Shown here in pieces: positions 27,529 to 36,264 of a DNA stretch of 53,066 bases (position 1 is the stretch's first letter; the number at the start of each line of letters is the position of its first letter). The stretch is from Pseudomonadota bacterium. Lineage in GTDB: Bacteria > Pseudomonadota > Alphaproteobacteria > Rickettsiales > UBA3002. The stretch is taken from the NCBI GenBank assembly GCA_963205305.1, contig CAUJIC010000067.1, forward strand, positions 1-53,066. The letters are read 5' to 3'. Made by a program: the position numbers and the translations under genes. A model generated the notes under the pieces. That model was not told the origin of the DNA. It saw only the letters and a list, made by a program, of their open reading frames with translations, and did no database searches.

Positions 27529-28918
27529 TCATCAGGCGTGCGTGGATGGCCATGGCGGCATCGCGCCCATCCTTAATCGCCCACACCACCAGCGATGCAC
27601 CGCGCACAATATCGCCCGCTGCATACACATTGGGTAGCGAGGTCATGAACTGCCTATCAATCGCGAGGGTGCCGTAGCTGCTCACGCGTAATTCTGGCGC
27701 GCCGAACAGGGCGGGCACATCATCCGCATCGTAGCCGAGCGCTTTAATGACCATATCGGCTTCACGCGTGGTGGTATCGCCTTCAATCGCCTCGACGGAA
27801 ATGCGCCCTGCCTCATCTGCCGCGCTAAGACGCATACGCTGTACGGTGACTGCTTTAACTGCGGCATCGCCCGTGAATTGCTGCGGGCTGGCCAACCACT
27901 CGAACACCACACCTTCGGCTTCGGCATGCTTCACCTCGCGCGCACTCCCTGGCATGTTGGCGCGGTCGCGCCGATAGAGGCAGGTGACGCTAGCGGCACC
28001 TTGGCGCACGGCGGTGCGGACGCAATCCATCGCGGTATCGCCCCCACCAATCACCACCACACGCTTGCCGTGCGCGTTAAGCACACCACTATCGAACGCG
28101 GGCACCGCATCGCCCAATCCTTTGCGGTTGCTGGCGGTGAGGTATTCCATTGCGGGGAAAATATGTTGCAAATTATCACCAGCAATACCCAACTCGCGGG
28201 CTTTGTAGACGCCTGTGGCAATCAACACCGCGTCATGCCGTGCGCGTAAAGCATCCAGCGTGATAGTAACACCCACTTGCGTGTTGAGCTGAAATTTTAC
28301 GCCGCCTGCCTTCAGCAATTTTTCGCGGCGTGCGACAATGTTTTTATCGAGCTTAAAGTTGGGGATGCCATAAATCATCAGCCCACCCGCACGGTCGTAG
28401 CGATCATAAACAGTAACGCTGTGACCTTGCCGACGCAGCATATCCGCCGCCGCCAACCCTGCGGGTCCGCTGCCTATGATGCCGATGGAGCGGCCCGTCT
28501 CACGCGTTACTTTAACGGGCTTCACCCAACCTTCGGCGAAGGCGGTTTCGGTGATGTGTTTTTCGACCGCGCCGATGGTGACGGAGCCAAATCCCTTTTC
28601 GATGACGCAGTTGCCCTCACAGAGTTTATCCTGCGGGCAGATGCGGCCACAAATTTCGGGGAATGAATTGGTGGCACTCGATATAGCATAGGCTTCCTGC
28701 AAGCGCCCTGCGGCTGCGAGCTTCAACCAATCGGGGATGTTGTTACTCAGCGGGCAATGGATTTGGCAAAAGGGCACCCCACACTGCGAGCAGCGCGAGG
28801 CTTGGGTGGCGGCATCGGCCGCATTAAATGGGCTGCTGATTTCGTTGAAGTCGAGCTTGCGCGCGGATGCATCACGCGTTTGTGGGTAGGCTTGTTCGGT
28901 CGTGGTGAATCGCAACAT
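27506..28918 (-). CDS. gltD: glutamate synthase small (beta) subunit
   Basis: A 470-residue FAD-dependent NADPH oxidoreductase that feeds electrons to GltB. The N-terminal Fe-S cysteines are in CSQCGVPFCQIHCPL and ICGRICPQDKLCEGNCV. The FAD-binding Rossmann motif is IGIIGSGPAGLAAADMLRR and the NADPH one is VVVIGGGDTAMDCVRTA. The last helices carry the YAAGDIVRGASLVVWAI segment. The frame is open from an ATG at 28927, but the ATG at 28918 has a better-spaced AGG ribosome site and starts MLRFTTTEQ. It precedes and overlaps gltB. The 112 bases upstream show no clear promoter. Confidence 0.95.
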   Translation of the reverse strand: MLRFTTTEQAYPQTRDASARKLDFNEISSPFNAADAATQASRCSQCGVPFCQIHCPLSNNIPDWLKLAAAGRLQEAYAISSATNSFPEICGRICPQDKLCEGNCVIEKGFGSVTIGAVEKHITETAFAEGWVKPVKVTRETGRSIGIIGSGPAGLAAADMLRRQGHSVTVYDRYDRAGGLMIYGIPNFKLDKNIVARREKLLKAGGVKFQLNTQVGVTITLDALRARHDAVLIATGVYKARELGIAGDNLQHIFPAMEYLTASNRKGLGDAVPAFDSGVLNAHGKRVVVIGGGDTAMDCVRTAVRQGAASVTCLYRRDRANMPGSAREVKHAEAEGVVFEWLASPQQFTGDAAVKAVTVQRMRLSAADEAGRISVEAIEGDTTTREADMVIKALGYDADDVPALFGAPELRVSSYGTLAIDRQFMTSLPNVYAAGDIVRGASLVVWAIKDGRDAAMAIHARLMSEVQRVA

Positions 28919-29030
28919 GGCCAGCATACCTAATGGTTAGGCTAGCATATAAGCGCAAAGCGCCGCGCGATTCAATCAAATTGCTGCTGTGCAGCATTGC
29001 CGCATTTTTATAGCGTAAAAATCAGCCCGC

Positions 29031-30104
29031 TTATTCCGATGGCTGCGGCACAATAAAGCGAACCGCCAAGAAATCATGCGGCCACAATTTCACCTCGACC
29101 CGCCCATGGTGCGCCTGCACCACTTGCAGGGCGTAGTTAAGTGCCGCCATGCGTTGACGCGTGACCGCCGAAAGCGCTGAGAGGTTGGTGAATTCATCAA
29201 TCGGCTCGAAATCGCCGCCATCGGCCATCGAGGGGTGATCGCTGATGGTGAGTGTCCAGCACTCCATATCTCGCTCCGACTTCACAACATCGCAACTGTC
29301 GAACGCATTGGGGATAGCGCCAAGCAACCCGCCGATAGCGCGCTGCATGAGAACGACATCAATCGTCAACAATTCAGCCGTGGGTGGGGATGCCTTATAG
29401 TGTAACGGGGTCGTAGGGTGGTAATAGCTGCATTCCGCCATCGCGTTCTTAATCAAATCCGCTGAGAGTATCGTGCTATAATGCAAATCCAGTTTCTGCA
29501 TTCGCATTTCGAGAGCGCTATGGAAGGCATGCAAGCCCACCGCATGTTGGTGCAGATGATTTTGTAACGTGCCCAATTGTGTATCAAGCCCTGTAGGCGT
29601 TAGCACGGGCAACGTGTCGCGCAAATGCTGAAGCACACCCACCGCGTTATGGATAGGGCCACTTAGCGCATCATCAATCGCGGCCATCATATGACGATGG
29701 CTAACTTGCTGGCCACTGATGTGCATATAGGCGCGCGCCTTTTCACGCTCGATGTGCGATTTTAGCGTTGCTGCCAACACCGAGAAATCGACAGGCTTGG
29801 TGAGGTAGCCATCGCAGCCTGTTTCGTAGGCATGCACTTTATTGTCGCGCTCATCCAGCGCGCTTAGGAATACGAACGGTGTGGTGACCATTGCGTTCTC
29901 GCTACGTACATGACGCAACAACTCGTAACCATCCATGCGCGGCATTTTAATGTCGCACAATATGAGGTCGTACTGCCCAGTGCTTAGGCAGCGCAGCGCT
30001 TCCTCGCCCGATCCAGCCTCGTCCACTTCGTAAGATTGCAGCCGCAAAAACTCCGCGATATCTTCGCGTAAGGCTGATTCATCTTCAACACATAGTAAGC
30101 GCAT
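29031..30104 (-). CDS. response regulator fused to a degenerate histidine-kinase core
   Basis: A 357-residue protein. Residues 1-120 are a receiver domain with the acidic pocket (LLCVEDESAL), the phosphoacceptor Asp in LILCDIKMPRMDGYELL, a Ser/Thr switch (FVFLSAL) and the conserved Lys in GYLTKPVDF. The C-terminal 220 residues look like a decayed HisKA-HATPase module. The H-box position reads DDALSGPIHNAVG, with Asp where the phosphoryl His should be. An N-box-like LLGAIPNAFD and a C-terminal helix ALNYALQVVQAHHGRVEV remain, but glycine-rich ATP boxes are missing. It probably acts as a protein-interaction output. The start at 30104 has GGGGAG eight bases upstream; the frame is open to 30119. 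It is divergent from yebC. No partner kinase is seen. Confidence 0.8.
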   Translation of the reverse strand: MRLLCVEDESALREDIAEFLRLQSYEVDEAGSGEEALRCLSTGQYDLILCDIKMPRMDGYELLRHVRSENAMVTTPFVFLSALDERDNKVHAYETGCDGYLTKPVDFSVLAATLKSHIEREKARAYMHISGQQVSHRHMMAAIDDALSGPIHNAVGVLQHLRDTLPVLTPTGLDTQLGTLQNHLHQHAVGLHAFHSALEMRMQKLDLHYSTILSADLIKNAMAECSYYHPTTPLHYKASPPTAELLTIDVVLMQRAIGGLLGAIPNAFDSCDVVKSERDMECWTLTISDHPSMADGGDFEPIDEFTNLSALSAVTRQRMAALNYALQVVQAHHGRVEVKLWPHDFLAVRFIVPQPSE

Positions 30105-30231
30105 AGTGTCACTCCCCATCTAAATCGCACACCTAGACATTTAGGTATGCTGCAGCGTTAGCTCGCTGTCTAAACCTTGAGTTGAATTTAACCAAAATTT
30201 CTGAAAAATGCAAACATAATAAACCGTGATT

Positions 30232-30253
30232 TTTTAGTAAAATTTTAGTAAAA
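30232..30253. repeat. two tandem TTTTAGTAAAA units upstream of the divergent genes
   Basis: Two exact 11-base units, head to tail, lie in the AT-rich 300-base region between the response regulator and yebC. One repeat per helical turn could be a regulator binding site or an intrinsic bend. The rest of the region contains a possible -10 CATAAT (30279-30284) for yebC with no good -35. Confidence 0.6.
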
Positions 30254-30406
30254 CCCAATTAAAACCTAGGATTTATGCCATAATACAAAGCCATCGCAAA
30301 TACACGCTATGGTTGCGCGTGTGTGCCAGTCAAAATGGCGTTTGCACCCGTTGCCCATACCATTTAATGAGGGTAAAAATATCCTCTAACAGCAGACGAG
30401 TACACC

Positions 30407-31153
30407 ATGGCAGGCCATTCCCACGCAGCGAACATTGCACGCCGAAAAGGCGCACAGGATATCAAGCGCGGCAAAATCTTTACCAAAATCGCGCGCGAAA
30501 TTATTGTGGCCGCCAAAGGTGGGCCCGATATCAACTTTAATGCCAAGCTGCGCGCCGTGGTGATGAAGGCCCGCAAAGAAGGCATGGCAAAAGATAGAAT
30601 CGATGCAGCGATTGCCAAAGGTTCGGGCACAGGCGTGCAGGAAAATTACGAGAGCGTACGCTATGAGGGTTATGGTGCAGGTGGCGTGGCCATCATTGTG
30701 GATGCGCTGACCGATAACCGTAACCGCACGGCCTCGGACTTACGCTCCGTGTTCACCAAAAATAGCGGCAACATGGGCGAATCGGGTTCGGTTGGCTTCA
30801 TGTTCGACCATGTCGGCATTATCGAATATCCAGCCGAAAAAATCCTTGAGGATGCAATGCTCGATGCTGCGATTGAAGCGGGTGCCGAAAATTGCGAAAC
30901 GGCGAATGGCATCCACACCATCACCACCGCGTTTGAAACGCTGGGCGCCGTGCGCGATGCGCTCGCTCAAAAATTCGGCGATGCTTCGGCCGCCAAACAC
31001 ACCTTCATCGCGAAAATCACTGCCCCCGCCACGGGTGATGATTTGGAGGCGCTAATGGAGTTGATAGAAGCGCTCGAGGATAACGACGACGTGCAGGAAG
31101 TGTACAGCAATGTCGAAATCAGCGACGCCGACGCACAGAAATTGAGCGCCTGA
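30407..31153 (+). CDS. yebC: YebC/PmpR family (TACO1-like) protein
   Basis: A 248-residue member of the YebC/PmpR family, known as transcriptional regulators and, for the TACO1 branch, as ribosome-associated factors that ease stalling at proline tracts. The N-terminus MAGHSHAANIARRKGAQDIKRGKIFTK is the family signature. Length is standard. Its stop overlaps the next start by one base (TGATG), beginning a run of tightly linked genes that includes ruvC. The yebC-ruvC link is widespread in proteobacteria. Confidence 0.95.
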   Translation: MAGHSHAANIARRKGAQDIKRGKIFTKIAREIIVAAKGGPDINFNAKLRAVVMKARKEGMAKDRIDAAIAKGSGTGVQENYESVRYEGYGAGGVAIIVDALTDNRNRTASDLRSVFTKNSGNMGESGSVGFMFDHVGIIEYPAEKILEDAMLDAAIEAGAENCETANGIHTITTAFETLGAVRDALAQKFGDASAAKHTFIAKITAPATGDDLEALMELIEALEDNDDVQEVYSNVEISDADAQKLSA

Positions 31154-31434
31154 TGGCACGCCTCATTCTCATCCTCATCCCGCTACTCACGTTTATTATC
31201 CCCCAGCGTTGGTTTGCGTTTTATGCCACCATCATGGCGGGCGCGGTGGCGTATCTCATCGCTATGCTGACACTCCTGAAGGAGGAAACTAACCAAGCCT
31301 TCACCTCGTTCGGTATCGAGGCGGTGCTGGGCTATGTCGGCATCAACTTGGCGCTGCTTGGGGTGCGCTACATACTCATTCGCCGCGCGCGGGAGAGAAT
31401 TCTAAAATTGCCCGCTCCCGAGAAAAAGGAATGA
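31153..31434 (+). CDS. small membrane protein of unknown function between yebC and ruvC
   Basis: A 93-residue protein that I do not recognise. Three hydrophobic segments cover about residues 2-19, 22-43 and 56-75, leaving a short basic tail (IRRARERILKLPAPEKKE). It overlaps yebC by one base and ruvC by four bases (ATGA), so it is translated with both. The tight overlap on both sides shows it is a real gene. Confidence 0.75.
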   Translation: MARLILILIPLLTFIIPQRWFAFYATIMAGAVAYLIAMLTLLKEETNQAFTSFGIEAVLGYVGINLALLGVRYILIRRARERILKLPAPEKKE

Positions 31435-31919
31435 GCACCCACCGCATCATCGGTATCGACCCTGGGCTGGTTTCCACAGGCTGGGGGATTATTGAATCCA
31501 AGGGCTCATCCCTCACCTTCATCGATTGCGGCACCATCGCCCCCAACACCAAAGGTGAACTGAGCGAGCGCCTGCTCGAACTTTACGGTGACTTGTCGCG
31601 TATCATTGGCCTCTACCACCCCACCAGCGCGGCGATTGAGGAAACCTTTGTGACGGCGAACGGTGCAAGCACCTTGAAGCTTGGCCAAGCGCGCGGCGCA
31701 TTGATTGTGACACTTGCTAACCACGGCCTCAGCGTGGCGGAATATGCCACCCGCACGGTGAAAAAAGCCCTCGTCGGCACAGGCGCCGCCGATAAAAATC
31801 AAGTGAGCCAGATGGTAGGGGTGCTGATGCCCGCAAGCCGAGAAGCCCTCGCCGCCTGCAAGCACGATGCAGCCGATGCACTGGCCATTGCGATTACTCA
31901 TGCACATAACGTTCGGTAA
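31431..31919 (+). CDS. ruvC: Holliday junction endonuclease RuvC
   Basis: A 162-residue resolvase that cuts Holliday junctions after RuvAB branch migration. The four catalytic acids can be seen: Asp10 in IIGIDPGL, Glu69 in AAIEETF, and Asp145 and Asp148 in KHDAADALAIA. Length is close to the E. coli enzyme. The start ATG overlaps the stop of the small membrane protein gene. ruvA follows after 39 bases, ruvB overlaps ruvA, giving a ruvCAB order in one unit. Confidence 0.97.
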   Translation: MSTHRIIGIDPGLVSTGWGIIESKGSSLTFIDCGTIAPNTKGELSERLLELYGDLSRIIGLYHPTSAAIEETFVTANGASTLKLGQARGALIVTLANHGLSVAEYATRTVKKALVGTGAADKNQVSQMVGVLMPASREALAACKHDAADALAIAITHAHNVR

Positions 31920-31958
31920 GCGCTCGACTCGCACCTAGAACCACGATATAAACGCCCC

Positions 31959-32594
31959 ATGATTGGAAAACTCACAGGGCGTGTCGATGAAATCGCCGAG
32001 GATCATTTGATTCTCGATGTGAATGGCGTTGGCTATTTGGTGTTCGCGAGTGCCAAAACCTTGGCCGCTTGCCCTGAGCGCGGCGGGCTGATGAGCGTCC
32101 TCACCGAAACCCATGTGCGCGAGGATCATATCCACCTCTATGGTTTCGCCACCGCTGCTGAGCGCGTATGGTTTAAAACCCTCACCACCGTGCAAGGTGT
32201 CGGCGTAAAAATGGCGATGGCGATTTTGAGCGCGATGTCGCCCGATGCCATCCTCACCGCCATTGCCGCGCAGGATAAAAAAGCGCTGACGGTGGTGAGC
32301 GGCGTGGGCCCCAAACTGGCGGAGCGCATTGTGCTGGAGCTGAAATCGAAAGCGGTGCAACTGGGCGCGGCGGGCTTTAGCATTGCCTCAAGCCATGCGG
32401 GTGAAGCCCCTGCGAAGGGTAAAAAAGCCGCGGCCGTTGCGCCGACATTGATCGAAGATGCACTCTCCGCCCTTGTGCATTTGGGCTATAACCGCAGCGA
32501 AGCATTCACGGTGGTGATGCGACTTCAACAGGAAGCGCCCGATGCAAAACTAGACCAGATTATTCGTGATTCACTGCGTGAGTTGGCCGCATGA
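31959..32594 (+). CDS. ruvA: Holliday junction branch-migration protein RuvA
   Basis: A 211-residue DNA-binding subunit. It begins [28 protein letters not shown], the OB-fold of RuvA. It continues with the two helix-hairpin-helix elements ([16 protein letters not shown] and [20 protein letters not shown]) and ends in the small domain III ([18 protein letters not shown]) that contacts RuvB. A flexible Ala/Lys linker joins them. Four-base overlap with ruvB. Confidence 0.97.
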   Translation: MIGKLTGRVDEIAEDHLILDVNGVGYLVFASAKTLAACPERGGLMSVLTETHVREDHIHLYGFATAAERVWFKTLTTVQGVGVKMAMAILSAMSPDAILTAIAAQDKKALTVVSGVGPKLAERIVLELKSKAVQLGAAGFSIASSHAGEAPAKGKKAAAVAPTLIEDALSALVHLGYNRSEAFTVVMRLQQEAPDAKLDQIIRDSLRELAA

Positions 32595-33634
32595 AACCTG
32601 CCGCCCTCACCTCCCCTGAACAGCTTGATGGCGACGAAATCGAGCGCGGCATACGCCCGCAGAGTTTGAGCGATTTTACGGGGCAACCACAAGTCATCGA
32701 AAACCTCGATGTGTTCATCCGCGCCGCCAAATCGCGCAGCGAAGCGCTCGACCATGTACTGCTTTATGGCCCCCCTGGGCTTGGCAAAACCACGCTCGCG
32801 AATATTGTCAGTAAAGAAATGGGCGTGAATTTCCGCGCGACCAGCGGCCCACTGCTGACGAAGGCGGGCGACCTTGCCGCCATCCTCACCAACCTGCAGG
32901 CGAACGATGTCTTGTTCATCGATGAAATTCACCGCCTCAATGCCGCTGTCGAGGAAGTGCTCTACCCCGCGATGGAGGATTTCAAACTCGATTTAATTAT
33001 CGGCGAAGGCCCCAGCGCGCGCACGGTGCGGATTGATTTGCCGCAATTCACCCTTGTCGGCGCCACCACCCGCATTGGGCTTTTAACAGGCCCACTGCGC
33101 GATCGTTTTGGCATCCCCCTCAAGCTCAATTTTTATGATGTGGCGGAGCTGAAAAAAGTTGTCAGCCGCGCCTCATCCCTGCTCAAAGTTGCCATCACAC
33201 CCGATGGCGCGAACGAAATTGCCAAGCGCTCGCGCGGCACCCCGCGCATTGCGGTGCGGCTGTTGAAACGCGTGCGCGATTTTGCAAACGCAGCGGGCAA
33301 AGACAGCGTGGATGCGCCGATGGCGGATGCCACCCTCAAACGCCTTGAAGTGGATAGCTTGGGGCTCGATTCCTCCGACCATCGCTATTTGAAATTCATT
33401 GCCGAACATTACGATGGCGGGCCTGTGGGTGTCGAAACCATCGCCGCTGCGCTCTCCGAAGCACGTGACACGATCGAGGAAACCATCGAGCCGTTCCTCC
33501 TACAACTCGGCTTCCTGCAACGCACCCCACGCGGGCGGGTGATGACCGCTACGGCGTTCAAGCATTTGGGGCTCACGGCACCGAAGAAGCCCGTGACCGC
33601 CGAGCAGTTGGGGCTGTTGGATGGGGATGAATAA
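32591..33634 (+). CDS. ruvB: Holliday junction helicase RuvB
   Basis: A 347-residue AAA+ motor. Walker A GPPGLGKT is at residues 60-67, Walker B DEIH at 111-114, sensor 1 in [20 protein letters not shown], and sensor 2 in [16 protein letters not shown]. The C-terminal winged helix ([17 protein letters not shown]) binds DNA. It starts inside the ruvA stop (ATGA) and is followed after three bases by ybgC. Confidence 0.98.
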   Translation: MKPAALTSPEQLDGDEIERGIRPQSLSDFTGQPQVIENLDVFIRAAKSRSEALDHVLLYGPPGLGKTTLANIVSKEMGVNFRATSGPLLTKAGDLAAILTNLQANDVLFIDEIHRLNAAVEEVLYPAMEDFKLDLIIGEGPSARTVRIDLPQFTLVGATTRIGLLTGPLRDRFGIPLKLNFYDVAELKKVVSRASSLLKVAITPDGANEIAKRSRGTPRIAVRLLKRVRDFANAAGKDSVDAPMADATLKRLEVDSLGLDSSDHRYLKFIAEHYDGGPVGVETIAAALSEARDTIEETIEPFLLQLGFLQRTPRGRVMTATAFKHLGLTAPKKPVTAEQLGLLDGDE

Positions 33635-33637
33635 CCC

Positions 33638-34087
33638 ATGACCATGAACGCCTATCCCAAAGACGGCGCCTTTTTCTTCCCCATCCGCGTATTCTACGAG
33701 GATACGGATGCGGGGGGTGTGGTCTATCATTCCAACTTCCTCAATTTTTGTGAACGGGCGCGGACGGAGTGGCTGCGGCACCTGACGATTGGGCGGGAGC
33801 GGCTGCAGAACGAGTTTGGGCTGATGTTTGTGGTGCGCCGCGCGACGATTGACTGGAGGCGCCCTGCCCGCCTCGATGATTTGCTGATGGTAGAAACCCG
33901 CTTGTCAGGCATGGGCAAAGTGCGTATGAGCTTGGTTCAAACCATCACCCGTGATGCAACGCTGCTGGCGACCATTCAGATCGAAGTGGTCGCTGTTAGC
34001 GTGGCCGATTTTACGCCGATGCTGCTGCCCCAAGCATTGCGTGATTTGCTGCCAAGCGCACCCGAGATGGAAGAAAAACCGAAATAA
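33638..34087 (+). CDS. ybgC: acyl-CoA thioesterase YbgC (Tol-Pal associated)
   Basis: A 149-residue hot-dog fold thioesterase of the 4-hydroxybenzoyl-CoA thioesterase family. The catalytic segment YEDTDAGGVVYHSNFLNFCERARTEWL is split by position but complete, with the Asp of EDTDAGG as catalytic residue. ybgC is the usual first gene of tol-pal operons and acts on acyl-CoA or acyl carrier protein at the inner membrane. An in-frame ATG two codons downstream (33644) is also possible. Confidence 0.93.
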   Translation: MTMNAYPKDGAFFFPIRVFYEDTDAGGVVYHSNFLNFCERARTEWLRHLTIGRERLQNEFGLMFVVRRATIDWRRPARLDDLLMVETRLSGMGKVRMSLVQTITRDATLLATIQIEVVAVSVADFTPMLLPQALRDLLPSAPEMEEKPK

Positions 34088-34111
34088 CATTTACATCATT
34101 ACGGAGTTACT

Positions 34112-34900
34112 ATGGCATCCACTGCTGCACCTGTTACTGGCGTAAACGCCGCCGATGTTGCTGGCACTGTTGCGGGCGCAGCCCCCGGTGGCCACAGCAT
34201 GGGGATTTTTGATCTCATCATCCATGCCGAGCCGATGGTGCTCGCCATCATGCTGCTGATGATTGGTATGTCGATTGCGTGCTGGGCGATTATCATCGAG
34301 AAATTCATGGCGCTGCGTAGCGTGAACGAAAAAACCAACCAGTTCGAGAATGAATTTTGGTCGGCCGAAGCGCTCGATAAATATTACGAGAAAGTCAAAA
34401 AACGCAAATCCAAGCATCCGCTATCGCTCATGTTCAGCGCGGCGATGGAAGAATGGTTCCGCAGCAAAGGGCAAGAGCGGCTGGTGCCAAGCGGCTCCTC
34501 GCGCGGCGGGTCTGACCTCACCATCTCGGTGAAGGAGCGCATCCTTCAGCAAATGGCGCTGACGCGTAACCGCGAGATGGAACGCTTGGAAAAAGGCTTG
34601 GGCTTTTTGGCCACTGCTGGCTCGGCCACGCCGTTCATCGGCCTGCTTGGCACCTGTATTGGTATCATCAACTCCTTCCGCGCGATTGCGGGCTCCCAAA
34701 ACACCAGCCTTGCTGTGGTGGCACCTGGTATTGCGGAAGCATTGTTCGCCACCGCGATTGGTTTGTTCGTGGCGATTCCTGCCGTGATGGCCTTCAACAA
34801 ATTCAATGGCGAGTTGAACCGTCTGGCCAGCAAGCTCGAGGATTTCTCGACCGAGTTCCAGATGTTGCTGTCGCGCCAGCTCGATAAGGGTAACAACTAA
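34112..34900 (+). CDS. tolQ: Tol-Pal motor subunit TolQ
   Basis: A 262-residue MotA/TolQ/ExbB-type proton channel subunit. Hydrophobic helices lie near 40-62 (VLAIMLLMIGMSIACWAII), 168-190 (FLATAGSATPFIGLLGTCIGI) and 208-230 (ALFATAIGLFVAIPAVMAF). The last two carry the proton-path threonines. The N-terminal 35 residues are Ala/Thr/Gly-rich and longer than in E. coli. It shares one base with tolR. With TolR it powers outer-membrane constriction through TolA. Confidence 0.95.
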   Translation: MASTAAPVTGVNAADVAGTVAGAAPGGHSMGIFDLIIHAEPMVLAIMLLMIGMSIACWAIIIEKFMALRSVNEKTNQFENEFWSAEALDKYYEKVKKRKSKHPLSLMFSAAMEEWFRSKGQERLVPSGSSRGGSDLTISVKERILQQMALTRNREMERLEKGLGFLATAGSATPFIGLLGTCIGIINSFRAIAGSQNTSLAVVAPGIAEALFATAIGLFVAIPAVMAFNKFNGELNRLASKLEDFSTEFQMLLSRQLDKGNN

Positions 34901-35361
34901 TGGGCGCGAACCTTCCAGGCACGGGTGGCATTGGCCATCGCCGTGGGCGCAGCACGCGCAGCGCGGGTGGCTTCAACGAAATCAACATCACCCCGTTTGT
35001 GGATGTGATGCTGGTGTTGCTCATCATCTTCATGGTCGCCGCACCGATGATGACGACAGGCGTGACGGTGAATTTGCCAAAAACCAAATCCTCCGCTGTT
35101 CCGGGCAACGATGAACCTGTGAGCATTACCATCAAGCGCGATGGAACGATTTATATCCAGACCACACAGACCAAACTCGATAACCTTGGCACCAAGTTGC
35201 AAGCCATTCTGGGCGAGAAGAAAGAAACGCGCATTTTTGTGCGCGGCGATACCAGCATCGATTATGGTCAGGTGATGCGCGTCATTGGTGAGGTGAATGC
35301 GGCGGGTTACAGCAAGGTTGCACTGCTCACCGATATGCCGCAGCAAGCTCCACGACGCTAG
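34900..35361 (+). CDS. tolR: Tol-Pal motor subunit TolR
   Basis: A 153-residue ExbD/TolR protein. One helix (VDVMLVLLIIFMVAAPMM) follows the conserved INITPFVDVMLVLL, whose Asp is the proton-binding residue. The rest is the periplasmic domain. A Gly/Arg-rich N-terminal extension of about 25 residues precedes the helix. It starts one base before the end of tolQ. Confidence 0.96.
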   Translation: MGANLPGTGGIGHRRGRSTRSAGGFNEINITPFVDVMLVLLIIFMVAAPMMTTGVTVNLPKTKSSAVPGNDEPVSITIKRDGTIYIQTTQTKLDNLGTKLQAILGEKKETRIFVRGDTSIDYGQVMRVIGEVNAAGYSKVALLTDMPQQAPRR

Positions 35362-35376
35362 GAAAGGTTCGCCCGC

Positions 35377-36195
35377 GTGCAGATGGTTGAATCGCGCAGT
35401 ATTAGTATCTCATTCGGACTGCATGTGCTTGCAGTGTTGGTTGCGGCGTTCGGCTTGCCTGCGCTGCTGCCCCCACGCCCCGAGCCTATGCCACTCGTCA
35501 TGACGGTAGAACTATTGCCCGTGGGTGAAGTGACCAATGTTAAGCCTTCCGAGAAACAAATTCAGGAAGAAAAACACGCGCCAACCCCCGTGACGCCCAA
35601 ACCCGTAACGCCCAGCGCGCAGGAAAAACCTAAGGAAGAAGCTAAACCCGTCGAACAGGAAAAAACCTTCGACCCGATGGAAGATGCCGAGCCCGACAAA
35701 CCCAAGCCCAAAGACAAACCCAAAGAGCAAAAAGAAGAAAAGTCGAAGAAGGATGATTTCGCTGCACTCCTCAACCAACTGAAGCAGGAAGCCAAAACCG
35801 ATAAATCGAAAGACGCGAAGGACAAAACCAACGCCGAAGCGAACAAAACCCGCTCGGATGCGGCCTATGATGACTCCATGCCGCTCTCCATCAGCGAGAA
35901 GGATACGATTCGCAGCCAATTCGTGGTGTGTTGGAGCATGCCTGCAGGCGCGAAGGATGCCCACACCCTTGCCGTGCGTGTATCAGTGCAGCTTCAGGCT
36001 GATGGCACCGTGTTGAGCGCTGCTATCGCGAAAGACCAGTTGGGGCGTTACAATTCCGACACGTTCTTCCGTGCCGCAGCAGACAGTGCCCTGCGCGCTG
36101 TGCATAAATGCAGCCCACTGAAAAATTTGCCCCCTGATAAATACGGCAGTTGGCGCGACATGGAGATAAATTTCGATCCACAGGATATGTTGTAA
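35377..36195 (+). CDS. tolA: TolA envelope-spanning protein
   Basis: A 272-residue protein with an N-terminal helix (ISFGLHVLAVLVAAFGLPALL), a long Lys/Glu/Pro-rich central region (about 60-165) and a C-terminal TonB/TolA-like domain (about 175-272) with a single pair of cysteines. It passes energy from TolQR to TolB and Pal. I chose the GTG at 35377 because the AGGAAAGG ribosome site stands nine bases upstream. The ATG two codons later (35383) would be spaced too far. Confidence 0.9.
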   Translation: MQMVESRSISISFGLHVLAVLVAAFGLPALLPPRPEPMPLVMTVELLPVGEVTNVKPSEKQIQEEKHAPTPVTPKPVTPSAQEKPKEEAKPVEQEKTFDPMEDAEPDKPKPKDKPKEQKEEKSKKDDFAALLNQLKQEAKTDKSKDAKDKTNAEANKTRSDAAYDDSMPLSISEKDTIRSQFVVCWSMPAGAKDAHTLAVRVSVQLQADGTVLSAAIAKDQLGRYNSDTFFRAAADSALRAVHKCSPLKNLPPDKYGSWRDMEINFDPQDML

Positions 36196-36264
36196 ATTCG
36201 GTATAGAAATTTTATCCGCATCACGCTATGCGTAGCTTCTCAATTTTTCTCGACGGGATATTTT

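Noticed and set aside
21706..28691. Long plus-strand open frames opposite ydbH, gltB and gltD
   Set aside because: They are mirror frames of high-GC codon usage with no motifs or ribosome sites.
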